Assembly: GCA_002694345.1 (NCBI GenBank) | Contig: NZLV01000074.1 | Coordinates: 1 to 34,651, forward strand | Source of the DNA: Maricaulis sp. | GTDB lineage: Bacteria; Pseudomonadota; Alphaproteobacteria; Caulobacterales; Maricaulaceae | Direction: 5' to 3' | DNA: 34,651 nt | Shown: positions 1 to 7,801 of the stretch, piece after piece | How positions within the stretch are numbered: position 1 is the first letter of the stretch | Layout: each line of letters starts with the position of its first letter | Notes under the pieces: model-generated | The model's database searches: none | What the model saw: only the letters and a program-made list of their open reading frames with translations | What the model was told of the DNA's origin: nothing | Program-made: the position numbers and the translations under genes

Positions 1-298
1 ACAGGCCGATCGTCTTGATCCGGTCGCGGACATGATCCTCGCCCAGCGCGACCATTTTTTCCGGCGTATCGGCTTCCTGGAACAGAAGCTTGGTGGCTTT
101 GTTCACGCCGACATCAGTGGCCTGGGCGGACAGGGCGACGGCAACGAGCAGCGTGTAGGGATTGGTATATTCCAGCTCGGTGCGGGGGTCGGGCCGGTCC
201 TGCGCCAGGCGCGCCATCAGATCATGCGCCTGTTCCCGGTTGAGACCCCGCGGGGCGCGCTTGGCGGGTTTCTTTTTCGGCTTGGCGGCAGGCGGCAT
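1..298 (-). CDS. nth: Endonuclease III, N-terminal part (cut by window edge)
   Basis: Base-excision repair glycosylase/AP lyase that removes oxidised pyrimidines. Only the first 99 codons are present and the reading frame runs off base 1. The basic N-terminus (several Lys/Ala/Pro, residues 4-15) is followed by the family's first conserved block, LSAQATDVGVNKAT, and the last visible residues RIKTIGL match the start of the conserved I-x-x-x-GLY segment. The helix-hairpin-helix, catalytic Lys/Asp and the FeS cysteines would lie beyond the window. The ATG at 298 has GGAG eight bases upstream. It begins 13 bases after the LysE-type exporter stop, so the two are probably co-transcribed. Confidence 0.9.
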   Translation of the reverse strand, partial: MPPAAKPKKKPAKRAPRGLNREQAHDLMARLAQDRPDPRTELEYTNPYTLLVAVALSAQATDVGVNKATKLLFQEADTPEKMVALGEDHVRDRIKTIGL

Positions 299-311
299 CG
301 GGCAGCTCCAA

Positions 312-935
312 TCAGGCGGGGGCTGTGTCCAGGAACAGCCAGATCGCGATCCCGGCCAGTAATACAGCCAGAATTCGCCGGAACCAGAGTGTGCTCTGCG
401 GTGTTTGCAGGAAAGCGGCGGCCCGGGCGGCCAGCAACACGATGCCGGCATGGATGCCGGTGGCGATACCCACATTGATCGCGGTCAGGCCCAGTGCCTG
501 GGGCAGGGCCGGCCGGTCAGGCAGGATGTATTCCGGCAGCACGACCAGGAAGAAGAGCGCGGCCTTAGGGTTGAGAAGATTGATAATCAGCCCGTGGCGG
601 AAATGCTTGCCCAGACTCTCCGACAGGCGGATCGGCGAGCTCTCGCCCGCATGCCGCCACCCTTCGATCGCCAGATAGAGCAGGAACAGGGTTCCGGCAT
701 GGCGCAGAAGCTCAAACAGCCATGGGGTTTGCGTGACAATCGCTGCGAGGCAGAGTGCGGCCAGACCGCAGATCAGGCTCAGACCCAGCATCACGCCCAG
801 AACCGCAGCAAAGCCCGCCCTGCGGCCGCGGTCGGCACTCAATACGGCGAGCCAGGCCATATTGGGCCCGGGCGTCAGCTCGATCACCAGCACGGTGAGC
901 GCAAAAGTGGCAAGCGTTGCAACAAGTTCACTCAT
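312..935 (-). CDS. LysE/RhtB family amino-acid exporter
   Basis: Predicted inner-membrane exporter of amino acids or related metabolites. The 207-residue length is standard for the family. The first hydrophobic helix ends in the diagnostic TPGPNM motif (residues 21-26). A second conserved segment, NLLNPKAALFF, lies mid-protein between the third and fourth hydrophobic stretches, and about six membrane segments are visible. The substrate cannot be read from sequence. It is divergent from the DUF2244 gene and precedes nth. A weak housekeeping-like element (GTGACGC, 14 bases, CCTAATCG on the minus strand near 942-970) would place transcription almost at the ATG, so a very short leader is possible. 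Confidence 0.88.
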   Translation of the reverse strand: MSELVATLATFALTVLVIELTPGPNMAWLAVLSADRGRRAGFAAVLGVMLGLSLICGLAALCLAAIVTQTPWLFELLRHAGTLFLLYLAIEGWRHAGESSPIRLSESLGKHFRHGLIINLLNPKAALFFLVVLPEYILPDRPALPQALGLTAINVGIATGIHAGIVLLAARAAAFLQTPQSTLWFRRILAVLLAGIAIWLFLDTAPA

Positions 936-1006
936 GCCTACCGATTAGGCAGAAATCCCGCAGGCGTCACGTGGCATTTTCCCGATAGCGGCTTATCTTG
1001 GCCGGC

Positions 1007-1573
1007 ATGACGCAGATCGTGGAAACCTGGCCGGCTGAGGCCCGCAGTGTGGACCGTCATGACGGGCCGGTCTTCATGGATGCCGAACTGGCGCCGAACC
1101 GCTCGCTGGCCAACCCGGCCTTTGTCGCGTTGATGATCGCGATCAGTGTGATTTCTTTCACTGCCGGCCTGTTCTACATGGCGCTGGGCGCTTGGCCGGT
1201 CCTGCCGTTCTTCGGGCTAGATGTCTTTCTGGTCTGGCTGGCGTTCAGGATCTCCTATCGCGATGGCCGGGCCCGGGAATATGTGCGGGTGGACGCGCGC
1301 GATATCGAAGTGGTGCGGCAATTGCCGACCGGGCACCGCCGTCGCTATCGCCTGCCTACGGCCTGGGTGACGTTGCGCCTTATCGATCCGAAAGCCCATC
1401 ACGCGCAGGTCGCCCTCACGGCGCATGGCCGATCCCTTATATTGGGCCAGTTTCTCAGTCCGCCGGAGCGGGGCGCCTTCGCGCAAGCGCTGGACAAGGC
1501 GATCATCGCGGCCCGCCAATCCCTTGCCGGAAGACCGCAAGAAACGGGTGGAGCCGGTGCGCCGGGCGCGTAG
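1007..1573 (+). CDS. DUF2244 family membrane protein
   Basis: Integral membrane protein of unknown function, 188 residues from the ATG at 1007. A TTG three codons upstream (998) is in frame but has no better ribosome site. There are two membrane helices at about residues 37-59 and 62-82. A soluble C-terminal part with the conserved YVRVDARDIEVVR-type segment follows, where DUF2244 proteins carry a PH-like beta-rich domain. It is the first gene of a close plus-strand group; the next ATG is 9 bases after the stop. The family assignment is from overall pattern (N-terminal double helix, R-x-G-R-x-R-E after helix 2). No role can be derived. Confidence 0.8.
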   Translation: MTQIVETWPAEARSVDRHDGPVFMDAELAPNRSLANPAFVALMIAISVISFTAGLFYMALGAWPVLPFFGLDVFLVWLAFRISYRDGRAREYVRVDARDIEVVRQLPTGHRRRYRLPTAWVTLRLIDPKAHHAQVALTAHGRSLILGQFLSPPERGAFAQALDKAIIAARQSLAGRPQETGGAGAPGA

Positions 1574-1582
1574 ATTGGGGCC

Positions 1583-2431
1583 ATGACCCAGACGCCCTAC
1601 ACGCTTGACGAATCCAGCCGCGATTTTGACCGGATTGCTGATGCGCTCGAATTCCTCGGCGATCATTGGCAGACCCATCCTGATCTGGATGCGGCGGCCC
1701 GCGCGGCCGGCCTGTCCCCGCACCATTTCCAGCGTGTCTTCACGCGTTGGGTCGGGATGAGTCCGAAGAAGTATGTCGGCGCCCTCGCCCATCAGGCGGC
1801 GCGTCAGGCCCTGGATGAGGGCGCCAATCTTCTCGACGCCGCCTTTGATGCCGGATTGTCCGGTCCCGGGCGGCTGCATGATCTCTTCATTGCCCATGAA
1901 GCTGTCACGCCGGGCGATGCCAAGCGCCGTGGTGCCGGGCTCAGCTTTGTCTGGGGTGTGGCGCCCAGCCCGTTCGGGGACGCGGTGTTCCTGATCGCGC
2001 CGCGCGGCCTGTCCGCCCTGGCCTTTGCCGATCCGGACGTGGCCTCCGGTTTCGAGGATTTGCGGAGCCGCTATCCGGCGGCCAGCTATAGCCGCGATGA
2101 CGCGCTTGCCCGGCAATGGGCCGAGCGGATCTTCACGCCCCGCCAGAGCGACCCCATCCCGCTCGCCCTTTATGGCACCCCCTGGCAAAGACAGGTCTGG
2201 CGGGCCCTGCTCGGCATCCCGCCCGGCGCAACGACCAGCTACAAGGCGATTGCCCAGACCGTGTGTTCCGCCAAGGCCTCGCGGGCGGTCGGCGCGGCGG
2301 TCGGGGCCAATCCGATTTCCTGGCTCATACCCTGCCACCGCGTGCTCGCCAGCAATGGTCAACTGACCGGCTATCACTGGGGTGTCAAACGCAAGCGCGC
2401 CATGCTCGCCTACGAGGCCGCGGCAAGCTAG
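1583..2431 (+). CDS. ada: AraC-type HTH / O6-methylguanine-DNA methyltransferase fusion (Ada-like)
   Basis: Suicide DNA-repair protein that takes O6-alkyl groups from guanine onto its own cysteine, fused to a DNA-binding domain. Residues 15-115 form an AraC-type helix-turn-helix region (LDAAARAAGLSPHHFQRVF, then a second helix pair). Residues 195-280 are the alkyltransferase core, with the active site PCHRV (Cys251) preceded by the conserved RAVGAAVGANP and followed by the GYHWGVKRK segment. It lacks the N-terminal zinc-binding phosphotriester domain of E. coli Ada with its methyl-accepting cysteine, so activation by that route is not possible. It sits 9 bases after the DUF2244 gene. The symbol follows the two-domain homologues; a plain ogt role is the alternative. 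Confidence 0.9.
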   Translation: MTQTPYTLDESSRDFDRIADALEFLGDHWQTHPDLDAAARAAGLSPHHFQRVFTRWVGMSPKKYVGALAHQAARQALDEGANLLDAAFDAGLSGPGRLHDLFIAHEAVTPGDAKRRGAGLSFVWGVAPSPFGDAVFLIAPRGLSALAFADPDVASGFEDLRSRYPAASYSRDDALARQWAERIFTPRQSDPIPLALYGTPWQRQVWRALLGIPPGATTSYKAIAQTVCSAKASRAVGAAVGANPISWLIPCHRVLASNGQLTGYHWGVKRKRAMLAYEAAAS

Positions 2432-2440
2432 ATTACCGGC

Positions 2441-3004
2441 ATGATGGATCATCCGCTTTTCATTGCTGCGGTCATCGGCCTGTTGGCTGCTGCGGCTTTC
2501 CTCCTTCGCTGGATCGCGTCGCGCCGTCGCCTGATGGAGGATGCGCGGATCGAGTATGCCGAACGCTGCGAGACCAAGCCGAAGACGGTGAAGGGTGTCG
2601 ACGCCGAGACATTCGAGCGTCTCTATGTTGCCGCCTATGAGCCGCGCTGGGCGCTCTATATTGCCGGCGCTCTGGTTCTGGCGATTGCGATCACGCCGCC
2701 GGCTGCCTTGGGCCTGGTGGCGCTCTGGCCCATTCTCGTCCTCGGTCTGGAAGCCGGGCCCTGGTATGATGAGGGCTATTATCCGTGGATGTTCTACATG
2801 TTCTTCGGATTTTGCGGCATCTGGGCGCTGTGCGGCTTCCTGATGGCGCGTATCCACCATGCCCGCCGGCCTGAGAGCTTCAATCCGGCCCTGGCCCGCG
2901 CCCGCGGCGAACCCTTCGATGATGTTGTCATTCCGCGCAAACGCCCCAAATGGGCCGTAAAGGCGCGCCCGGATACCAAGCCTGCCGCGCCCGACAGCGA
3001 ATAG
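2441..3004 (+). CDS. Unknown membrane protein, 187 aa
   Basis: I do not recognise this family. Membrane segments are visible at about residues 4-24, 70-101 (long, probably two passes or one plus a re-entrant stretch) and 114-136. The charged 28-66 loop is rich in Arg/Glu, and an aromatic patch EGYYPWMFYMFFG precedes the last helix. The C-terminus (140-187) is basic and proline-rich and probably cytoplasmic. The gene lies 9 bases after the Ada-like gene and 10 bases before gloA, so it is almost certainly part of the same transcript. ATG at 2441 is followed by a second ATG codon; either could be used. Confidence 0.75.
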   Translation: MMDHPLFIAAVIGLLAAAAFLLRWIASRRRLMEDARIEYAERCETKPKTVKGVDAETFERLYVAAYEPRWALYIAGALVLAIAITPPAALGLVALWPILVLGLEAGPWYDEGYYPWMFYMFFGFCGIWALCGFLMARIHHARRPESFNPALARARGEPFDDVVIPRKRPKWAVKARPDTKPAAPDSE

Positions 3005-3014
3005 AGGAAATTCC

Positions 3015-3473
3015 ATGCGTTATCTGCACACCATGGTCCGGGTCACGGATCTGGAAGCCAGCCTGCGTTTCTATTGTGAGGGCCTGGGTCTGACCCAGGT
3101 CAGCCGCAAGGATATCGAGGCCGGGCGCTTCACCCTGGTCTTCCTGGCCACGCCGGAAGATGTCGCCGCGTCCGGTTATGAGAGCGGACCGCTGCCGGAG
3201 GGCCTGCCCTGCGTCGAGCTGACCCATAACTGGGACCCGGAAGCGTATACGGGCGGCCGGAATTTCGGCCATCTCGCCTACCGCATGGACAATGTCTACG
3301 AGACCTGCCAGCGCCTGATGGACATGGGCTATACGATCAACCGCCCGCCGCGAGACGGTCACATGGCCTTTGTCCGCTCGCCGGACGGGATTTCCGTGGA
3401 ACTCCTCCAGCGCGGCGACTCCCTGCCGTCGCAGGAACCCTGGGCCTCAATGGAAAACACCGGCAGCTGGTAG
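3015..3473 (+). CDS. gloA: Lactoylglutathione lyase (glyoxalase I)
   Basis: Cytoplasmic metalloenzyme converting the methylglyoxal-glutathione hemithioacetal to S-lactoylglutathione. The 152-residue protein starts MRYLHTMVRV like the E. coli enzyme. The four expected metal ligands are present: His5, Glu68 (in VELTHNW), His86 (in FGHLAY) and Glu129 (in SVELLQ). This is the short Ni/Co-type layout of the VOC fold, and it extends about 15 residues beyond E. coli GloA. The ribosome site AGAGGAAA lies just upstream of the ATG. It is last in the plus-strand group and converges with the WYL regulator, 3 bases apart. The glutathione it needs is made by GshB, encoded further along this window. Confidence 0.92.
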   Translation: MRYLHTMVRVTDLEASLRFYCEGLGLTQVSRKDIEAGRFTLVFLATPEDVAASGYESGPLPEGLPCVELTHNWDPEAYTGGRNFGHLAYRMDNVYETCQRLMDMGYTINRPPRDGHMAFVRSPDGISVELLQRGDSLPSQEPWASMENTGSW

Positions 3474-3476
3474 GCT

Positions 3477-4151
3477 TCAGGCCACGTCCCGCATGTCTTG
3501 GAAGCGCTTGCCGGGCTCGTCCTCGAAGCTTTCCGCCAGCACGGTCAGCCGCTCGATGCGGTCGGTCCGGAAATGGCGGAAATCATTGCGCAGCTCGCAC
3601 CAGGCCGACAGTAGCCAGACGCGACCGAAACAGGTCAGTGCCAGGGGGCGGATGATGCGTTTGGTGATGCTGTCATTGAGCGAATTGTAGACCACACGGA
3701 GTTTGCGCTTGTTCGAGATCGCATTGCGGACCGGGCCGAAGGCTTCCGGCCGCACGGTCTCGTCCAGGAAGCTGACGAACAGCGGTGTCGAGCGCAGGCG
3801 TTCGCGATGCGTATCCGGCAGGGCATGCTCGATCTTGGCCAGGGCTTCGGCGGCGGCGGAAGCCAGATCGCGGTCGGCCGTCGCCTTGACCAGACGGGCG
3901 CCCAGCGCGAGCGCATCCAGCTGTTCATAGGAAAAGGTCAGGGGCGGCAGGTCGAAACCGGGGCGCAGGACATAGCCGACACCGGCTTCGCCGTCGATCG
4001 GCGCGCCGGATCCGATCAGATGCGCGATATCGCGATAGATGGTGCGTTCGGAGACTTCGAACTTGTGCCCGAGTTCATGGGCGGTGACAGCGCCCGGCGC
4101 GGCTTCGCGCAAGGCCTGGACTATACGAATGAGACGCTCGGCGCGACGCAC
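3477..4151 (-). CDS. YafY-type HTH/WYL-domain transcriptional regulator
   Basis: DNA-binding regulator with an N-terminal winged helix (residues 1-60, with SERTIYRDI as recognition part) and a C-terminal WYL ligand-sensing domain (about 130-215, including GRVWLLSAW and FRHFRTDRI). I place the start at the GTG at 4151 rather than the in-frame GTG at 4157. AGGGGG lies five bases before 4151 but abuts 4157, and starting here gives MRRAERL, the usual beginning of these proteins. The product is 224 residues. Family members often sense nucleotide-like ligands or act as local repressors. The target here is unknown; the convergent gloA and upstream SnoaL gene are the neighbours. Confidence 0.88.
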   Translation of the reverse strand: MRRAERLIRIVQALREAAPGAVTAHELGHKFEVSERTIYRDIAHLIGSGAPIDGEAGVGYVLRPGFDLPPLTFSYEQLDALALGARLVKATADRDLASAAAEALAKIEHALPDTHRERLRSTPLFVSFLDETVRPEAFGPVRNAISNKRKLRVVYNSLNDSITKRIIRPLALTCFGRVWLLSAWCELRNDFRHFRTDRIERLTVLAESFEDEPGKRFQDMRDVA

Positions 4152-4273
4152 TGACACCCCCTGAAATCACGACTGGCGGGATGGTGTCAGGATTTGCCCA
4201 GCCTGGCAAGTTTCGGGATAGGGCCTTGTTTCACGTGTAACATCGTGCGCGGTGTCAGGGTGTGGCGGGATAC

Positions 4274-4304
4274 CGGTCCGGACACACGGCAGGTGCCCGG
4301 ACCG
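4274..4304. repeat. 8-bp inverted repeat (possible terminator stem)
   Basis: CGGTCCGG (4274-4281) and CCGGACCG (4297-4304) pair perfectly around a 15-base loop, just downstream of the minus-strand SnoaL-like gene stop. No T-run follows on the minus strand, so it is at best a Rho-independent-like or mRNA-end structure. Confidence 0.35.
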
Positions 4305-4315
4305 TTTGAGCCGGC

Positions 4316-4858
4316 TCAGTTGCGAGCATCGAAAATGGCTGTGTGCGCAATCAACCAGCCCGTCCCGGCGCGTTGCAGGACAAGATGGATGTGCGTGCGC
4401 CTCTGAGCCTCGCCAGCATTGCGGGACTCGCCGCGCTGACCGTCTGTTGCAAGATGGATGACAGCGCCGTCAGTGCCGAGAAAGCGCAGGGAGACCAGGC
4501 GCATATTGGCAGCTTCTTCAGCGGACACTGATGCGGAAAAACTCGGAAACAGGCGGTCTTCGAGAAACCGGCCCAGTGCGTCCCGGCCCTGGAACATCCG
4601 CGCATAAGCGTTGATCCATTCCGTGTCCGGCGTGTGCATCTCCATCAGGGCTGCCGTGTCCTGCGCCGCCCAGTGCTCCCTGAAGGTTTCAACAAAGGCG
4701 TGCAGCCCGGCCTCGTCTCCGGCATGGGTTGGTTCGCCATGAAGGGTGAAGTCCGGCAGTTGGCGTCGTTCCTGCCCGAGCGCGTCCGAAGGCAGTCCGG
4801 ACAGGCAGATCATGGCGAGCAGGGCGAGCGGAACATGGCGAAGGCGGTAAAGCTGCAT
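4316..4858 (-). CDS. Secreted SnoaL/NTF2-like (SgcJ/EcaC-type) protein
   Basis: Exported small protein with a cone-shaped NTF2-like fold, 180 residues. A Sec signal peptide is clear: basic RLRH, hydrophobic core 9-22, probable cleavage after Ala-Leu-Gly28. The mature part shows the family pattern: a helix with EHWAAQDTAALMEMH, WINAYARMFQGRDAL, then the beta-strand region ending HLVLQRAGTGWLIAHTAIFDARN. Such domains serve as enzymes or ligand binders; the substrate is unknown here. CAGGAG lies six bases before the ATG, supporting the start. It is transcribed divergently from the membrane LytTR regulator 118 bases away, which makes it that regulator's most obvious candidate target (inference). 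Confidence 0.82.
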   Translation of the reverse strand: MQLYRLRHVPLALLAMICLSGLPSDALGQERRQLPDFTLHGEPTHAGDEAGLHAFVETFREHWAAQDTAALMEMHTPDTEWINAYARMFQGRDALGRFLEDRLFPSFSASVSAEEAANMRLVSLRFLGTDGAVIHLATDGQRGESRNAGEAQRRTHIHLVLQRAGTGWLIAHTAIFDARN

Positions 4859-4926
4859 GGAAAACTCCTGGCAAGTTCAGTAGGTCTTGAAACAACATCT
4901 CGGCCGCAACGGGCCGGGACAATCAG

Positions 4927-4967
4927 ACCCGGGGCCTAGCCTGACGCCCGGGTGGTTTCGCCCCGGG
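4927..4967. repeat. Three CCCGGG half-sites upstream of the LytTR gene
   Basis: ACCCGGG (4927-4933) and CCCGGGT (4947-4953) form a 7-bp inverted repeat, and a third CCCGGG (4962-4967) overlaps the likely ribosome site of the LytTR gene. The last two can also pair with each other. This could be an operator or a translation-affecting structure. In GC-rich DNA chance recurrence is possible. Confidence 0.3.
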
Positions 4968-4976
4968 AGTCGTGAA

Positions 4977-5819
4977 GTGTCCGGATATGTCGCCAAGGGT
5001 CCGCAGCTTGCTGACGGGACGGTTCAGCCGCTCCCGCTCTGGCAGCAGCTGGGCTATCTGGTGCTCGGCGTCGGCGTGCTGGCTCTGGCCTTCTCCACGG
5101 CGGGGGCCTTTGACACGGACGAGCTGGGCCTTGCTCACAGGCTGATGCTCTGGACGCTGGTCGGATTGCTCATGCTGACCCAACCCTGGTTGATCGAGTA
5201 CGGCCTGTCGCGTCTCGTGCCGCGAACCCGCCTGTGGCGCTGGGGCAGCCTGGTCCTGGCTGTCCTGGTGTGCAATCTCGCGCTCACCCTGGAGCTCCAT
5301 GCCCTCAAATCGACGCCGCTCCTGCCCAAGGCGGAAGATCCGCTTCTCGATTTCTACGTTTTCCTGGCGCCGATCGTCATGCCGGTGGCGCTGCTTGTCC
5401 TGCTGCTCAAGCGGGGATTTGCCGGACGGGTTGTCCTGGCACCTCCGGAAGACGGGGCTCCTGGCCTGCTTGTCTCACCGGGCCTGTCGGATCTGCAGAC
5501 CGGATGGAAAGCGCCGGATGTCCTCTTCGTGCGGGCGGAAGATCACTATCTGGAAATCCGTACGATTGGCAGCCGCTATTATGTCCGGGGCCGGATGTCG
5601 GATGCCCTGCAATTGCTGAACGGACAGGCCGGCGAACAGGTGCACCGGTCCTGGTGGGTGGCCGACCGGGCTGTGGCACAGGCGCGACGGCACGCACGCG
5701 ACGTCAAACTCGACCTGACAAGTGGCGAAACCGTTCCGGTGAGCCGCTCGAGGATCGAGGCCGTGAGGGCGCGCGGTTGGCTGGCGCGTCAGCCTCTGAC
5801 CACATCCTGCATGGAATAG
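4977..5819 (+). CDS. Membrane-anchored LytTR-family DNA-binding regulator
   Basis: One-component regulator, 280 residues: four membrane helices (about 24-44, 54-75, 87-108, 125-145), a linker, and a C-terminal LytTR DNA-binding domain (177-268). The LytTR hallmarks are DVLFVRAEDHYLEIRT, YYVRGRMSDAL, the VHRSWWVAD segment, and LTSGETVPVSRSR near the end. No receiver or kinase domain is present. I chose the GTG at 4977, which has GGGAG seven bases upstream. A longer frame from TTG at 4887 adds 30 unremarkable residues over the GC-rich repeat region. The 3' end overlaps the convergent dapB by 31 bases. The signal sensed by the membrane part is unknown. Confidence 0.85.
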   Translation: MSGYVAKGPQLADGTVQPLPLWQQLGYLVLGVGVLALAFSTAGAFDTDELGLAHRLMLWTLVGLLMLTQPWLIEYGLSRLVPRTRLWRWGSLVLAVLVCNLALTLELHALKSTPLLPKAEDPLLDFYVFLAPIVMPVALLVLLLKRGFAGRVVLAPPEDGAPGLLVSPGLSDLQTGWKAPDVLFVRAEDHYLEIRTIGSRYYVRGRMSDALQLLNGQAGEQVHRSWWVADRAVAQARRHARDVKLDLTSGETVPVSRSRIEAVRARGWLARQPLTTSCME

Positions 5820-6613
5820 AGCCCCGCCGGCCGGCCCTCGCCGGCATTGATCATCCACAGCGTCGCCTCGACGGCTCCGCGGGCAAAAACGGCCCGGTCG
5901 AAGGCCCGGTGGGAGATGGTGATCTCTTCCATCTCCGACAGGAAACGCACGGCATGTTCGCCAATGATGCCGCCACCCCGGGTCACGGCGAAACCGATCT
6001 GTCCCGGCTTTCGGGCACCGGTATGACCATGACGCGCCCAGTCGGCGACCTCGTCCAGGCTTTCCCGGCGCCCGGTCGCCGCGGCCCGGCCCAGAAGAAG
6101 CGCCGTCCCCGAGGGGGCATCCGCCTTCCGGCGGTGATGGCTTTCCTCGATCTCGATATCCCAGTCCTCGGCCGGCAGGCTGGCCGCCTCGCGAACCAGG
6201 CGCTCGGCCATCGCGACGCCCAGGGAGAAATTACCGGCCTGCAGGACCGGACTGTGCCCGGCAGCAGCGATGAGGGCGTCCTGCTGCGCTGAATTCAATC
6301 CTGTCACACCACTGACAAACGGGATATTACCCATTTTTTTCAACAGTTTGATGGCAGACATGGTGAGCTCGGGCAGGCTGGCATCGATCACGATATCGCA
6401 GCCCTGCAGCGCTGTTTCGAGGGAAACCGAGGCGGTCACGCCAGTCACTTCTCCGGTCAGGAAACGGCCGATATCACCGCCCTCCACGGGTGAGCCGGAG
6501 CGGACACTGGCTCCGCTGATGGCCAGACCCGGCCTGGCCAGGATGGCGCGGCCGATCGCACCGCCGAGGCGTCCGGTCATACCGAGAAGGGCGATTTGGA
6601 TATCCCGGTTCAT
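5789..6613 (-). CDS. dapB: 4-hydroxy-tetrahydrodipicolinate reductase
   Basis: NAD(P)H-dependent enzyme of the diaminopimelate/lysine pathway, feeding peptidoglycan synthesis; cytoplasmic, 274 residues. The N-terminal nucleotide-binding glycine motif is GMTGRLG (11-17), and the catalytic/substrate block is SHHRRKADAPSGTA (158-171), with the conserved histidines and lysine. GNFSLGV (127-133) and the C-terminal GRPAGLYSMQDV match family blocks. Its ATG overlaps the stop of the upstream membrane-protein gene (ATGA at 6610-6613), indicating translational coupling. It is the last gene of the dnaK operon as read from spacing. Codon 12 is Met where many orthologues have Ala, which is conservative. 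Confidence 0.95.
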   Translation of the reverse strand: MNRDIQIALLGMTGRLGGAIGRAILARPGLAISGASVRSGSPVEGGDIGRFLTGEVTGVTASVSLETALQGCDIVIDASLPELTMSAIKLLKKMGNIPFVSGVTGLNSAQQDALIAAAGHSPVLQAGNFSLGVAMAERLVREAASLPAEDWDIEIEESHHRRKADAPSGTALLLGRAAATGRRESLDEVADWARHGHTGARKPGQIGFAVTRGGGIIGEHAVRFLSEMEEITISHRAFDRAVFARGAVEATLWMINAGEGRPAGLYSMQDVVRG

Positions 6614-7764
6614 AGGCTGCCTCCACTGACAAGTTGATCCGCCAGATTTTCAAACACATAGGACCCGATGATGGGAATGACTGGCAGCAGGATATAGAGC
6701 GAAAACCGGGTCGTGATCCCGGCTGAGACTGGCCATTCGGGCAGATTGTTCACCCAGATCTCGTAATCGGTATAACCCGCCAGCGCCGAGGCCGCTTCGG
6801 CATTTCCGGCCAGTGCCTTGTCCCGCATGGTTTGCATTTCGGTATGGACCCGGTCGAGCTCGGCCCGTTTGGCGGCCTGGATCTTGGTGTGAACGGGATG
6901 CAGCGTGCTTGCCAGCAGGAAGAGACCGCCCAGGACGGAGGCTCCGACAACCGGAATCGTCATGGCTAGCTGGTCGGCGGCGAAGAGCTGGTCCGGCGCG
7001 TTCGGATTGATCAGGAAAAGCAGGATAATGGCCGCCATGATCATCCAGGTCCGCGCCGCGCGCAGTCCGATCCGGCCGAACACCTGCAAAGCGTCAAGCT
7101 TGAACAGGTCGACCGTCAGATGATCCCGGATCAGCGTCTTGATCGTCTGGCTCTCGCGGGCGACATCGACGCCGGCCCGGAAGCCGATCCCGTACAGGAA
7201 GGGCGAGACGATGAAGAACCAGAGCCCGACAGAATTGAAATAGTCCAGCGGGGAAAATCCGTTGGCCAGCATCATGAAGGCATTGAAGCCCAAACCGGCC
7301 AGGGCGCCGATCAGGAAGGCGGTCAAATACCGGCCCCGCCAAGCGTCCGGGATGCCCTTTTGCAGGTCCAGTGCCGCATGGCGGCCCGTTTCGCCCAGCG
7401 CCCGGGACAGATCATCCGCTTCCATTTCCCAAAGCCGCCGACCGGTTTCGCTGAAGGCGATTCCGGCGGTGAAGATCAGGCTCAGGACAAAGGCGATCCA
7501 GGCGACGCGGGTGAGCAGGGCCTGACCGGTCTCGCTGAATTCGAACAGGCCCGGCCCGTTCGTCGTCTCGGCCACCAGAACGTAGAAGCCGTAAACCAGC
7601 ACAAACAGGATCAGGCTTGTCGCAAGGACACCCAGGGGAGACAACCGGAACACATGTACTTCCGCCGGCTGGAAAAAGCCGGAGCGGATCGGTGTTTCGG
7701 CGGGAATCTCAGCGGGCGTGGCGTCCATCTTTCGAGTGGTACGCGTATCCCCCGGCCCTGTCAT
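6610..7764 (-). CDS. Unknown seven-helix membrane protein in the dnaK-dapB operon
   Basis: Not recognised. The 384-residue protein has predicted membrane helices at about 44-66, 83-104, 146-166, 176-196, 236-253, 268-288 and 353-371. A charged loop of 105-145 includes WEMEADDLSRALGETGRHAAL. A probably coiled-coil, highly charged stretch of 293-320 lies between helices 6 and 7. The N-terminus (1-40) is soluble and Pro/Thr-rich. The start is uncertain: ATG 7764, or ATG 7728 at codon 13. It begins 37 bases after the dnaJ stop and its last codon overlaps dapB, so it is probably translated with both. No catalytic motif is visible. Confidence 0.72.
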   Translation of the reverse strand: MTGPGDTRTTRKMDATPAEIPAETPIRSGFFQPAEVHVFRLSPLGVLATSLILFVLVYGFYVLVAETTNGPGLFEFSETGQALLTRVAWIAFVLSLIFTAGIAFSETGRRLWEMEADDLSRALGETGRHAALDLQKGIPDAWRGRYLTAFLIGALAGLGFNAFMMLANGFSPLDYFNSVGLWFFIVSPFLYGIGFRAGVDVARESQTIKTLIRDHLTVDLFKLDALQVFGRIGLRAARTWMIMAAIILLFLINPNAPDQLFAADQLAMTIPVVGASVLGGLFLLASTLHPVHTKIQAAKRAELDRVHTEMQTMRDKALAGNAEAASALAGYTDYEIWVNNLPEWPVSAGITTRFSLYILLPVIPIIGSYVFENLADQLVSGGSL

Positions 7765-7801
7765 CCCGAAGCCGTCGGCGGACGGGGATCAGTCGTGGCG
7801 A

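Noticed and set aside
1217..3016. 599-codon open frame on the minus strand
   Set aside because: It lies antisense to the DUF2244, Ada-like and membrane-protein genes, which show clear family motifs. Its own translation is Arg/Gly/Ala-rich without domain pattern, as expected for a GC-rich shadow frame.
5234..6292. 352-codon plus-strand frame
   Set aside because: It runs through the LytTR gene in another frame and then antisense to dapB. Both real genes have diagnostic motifs.
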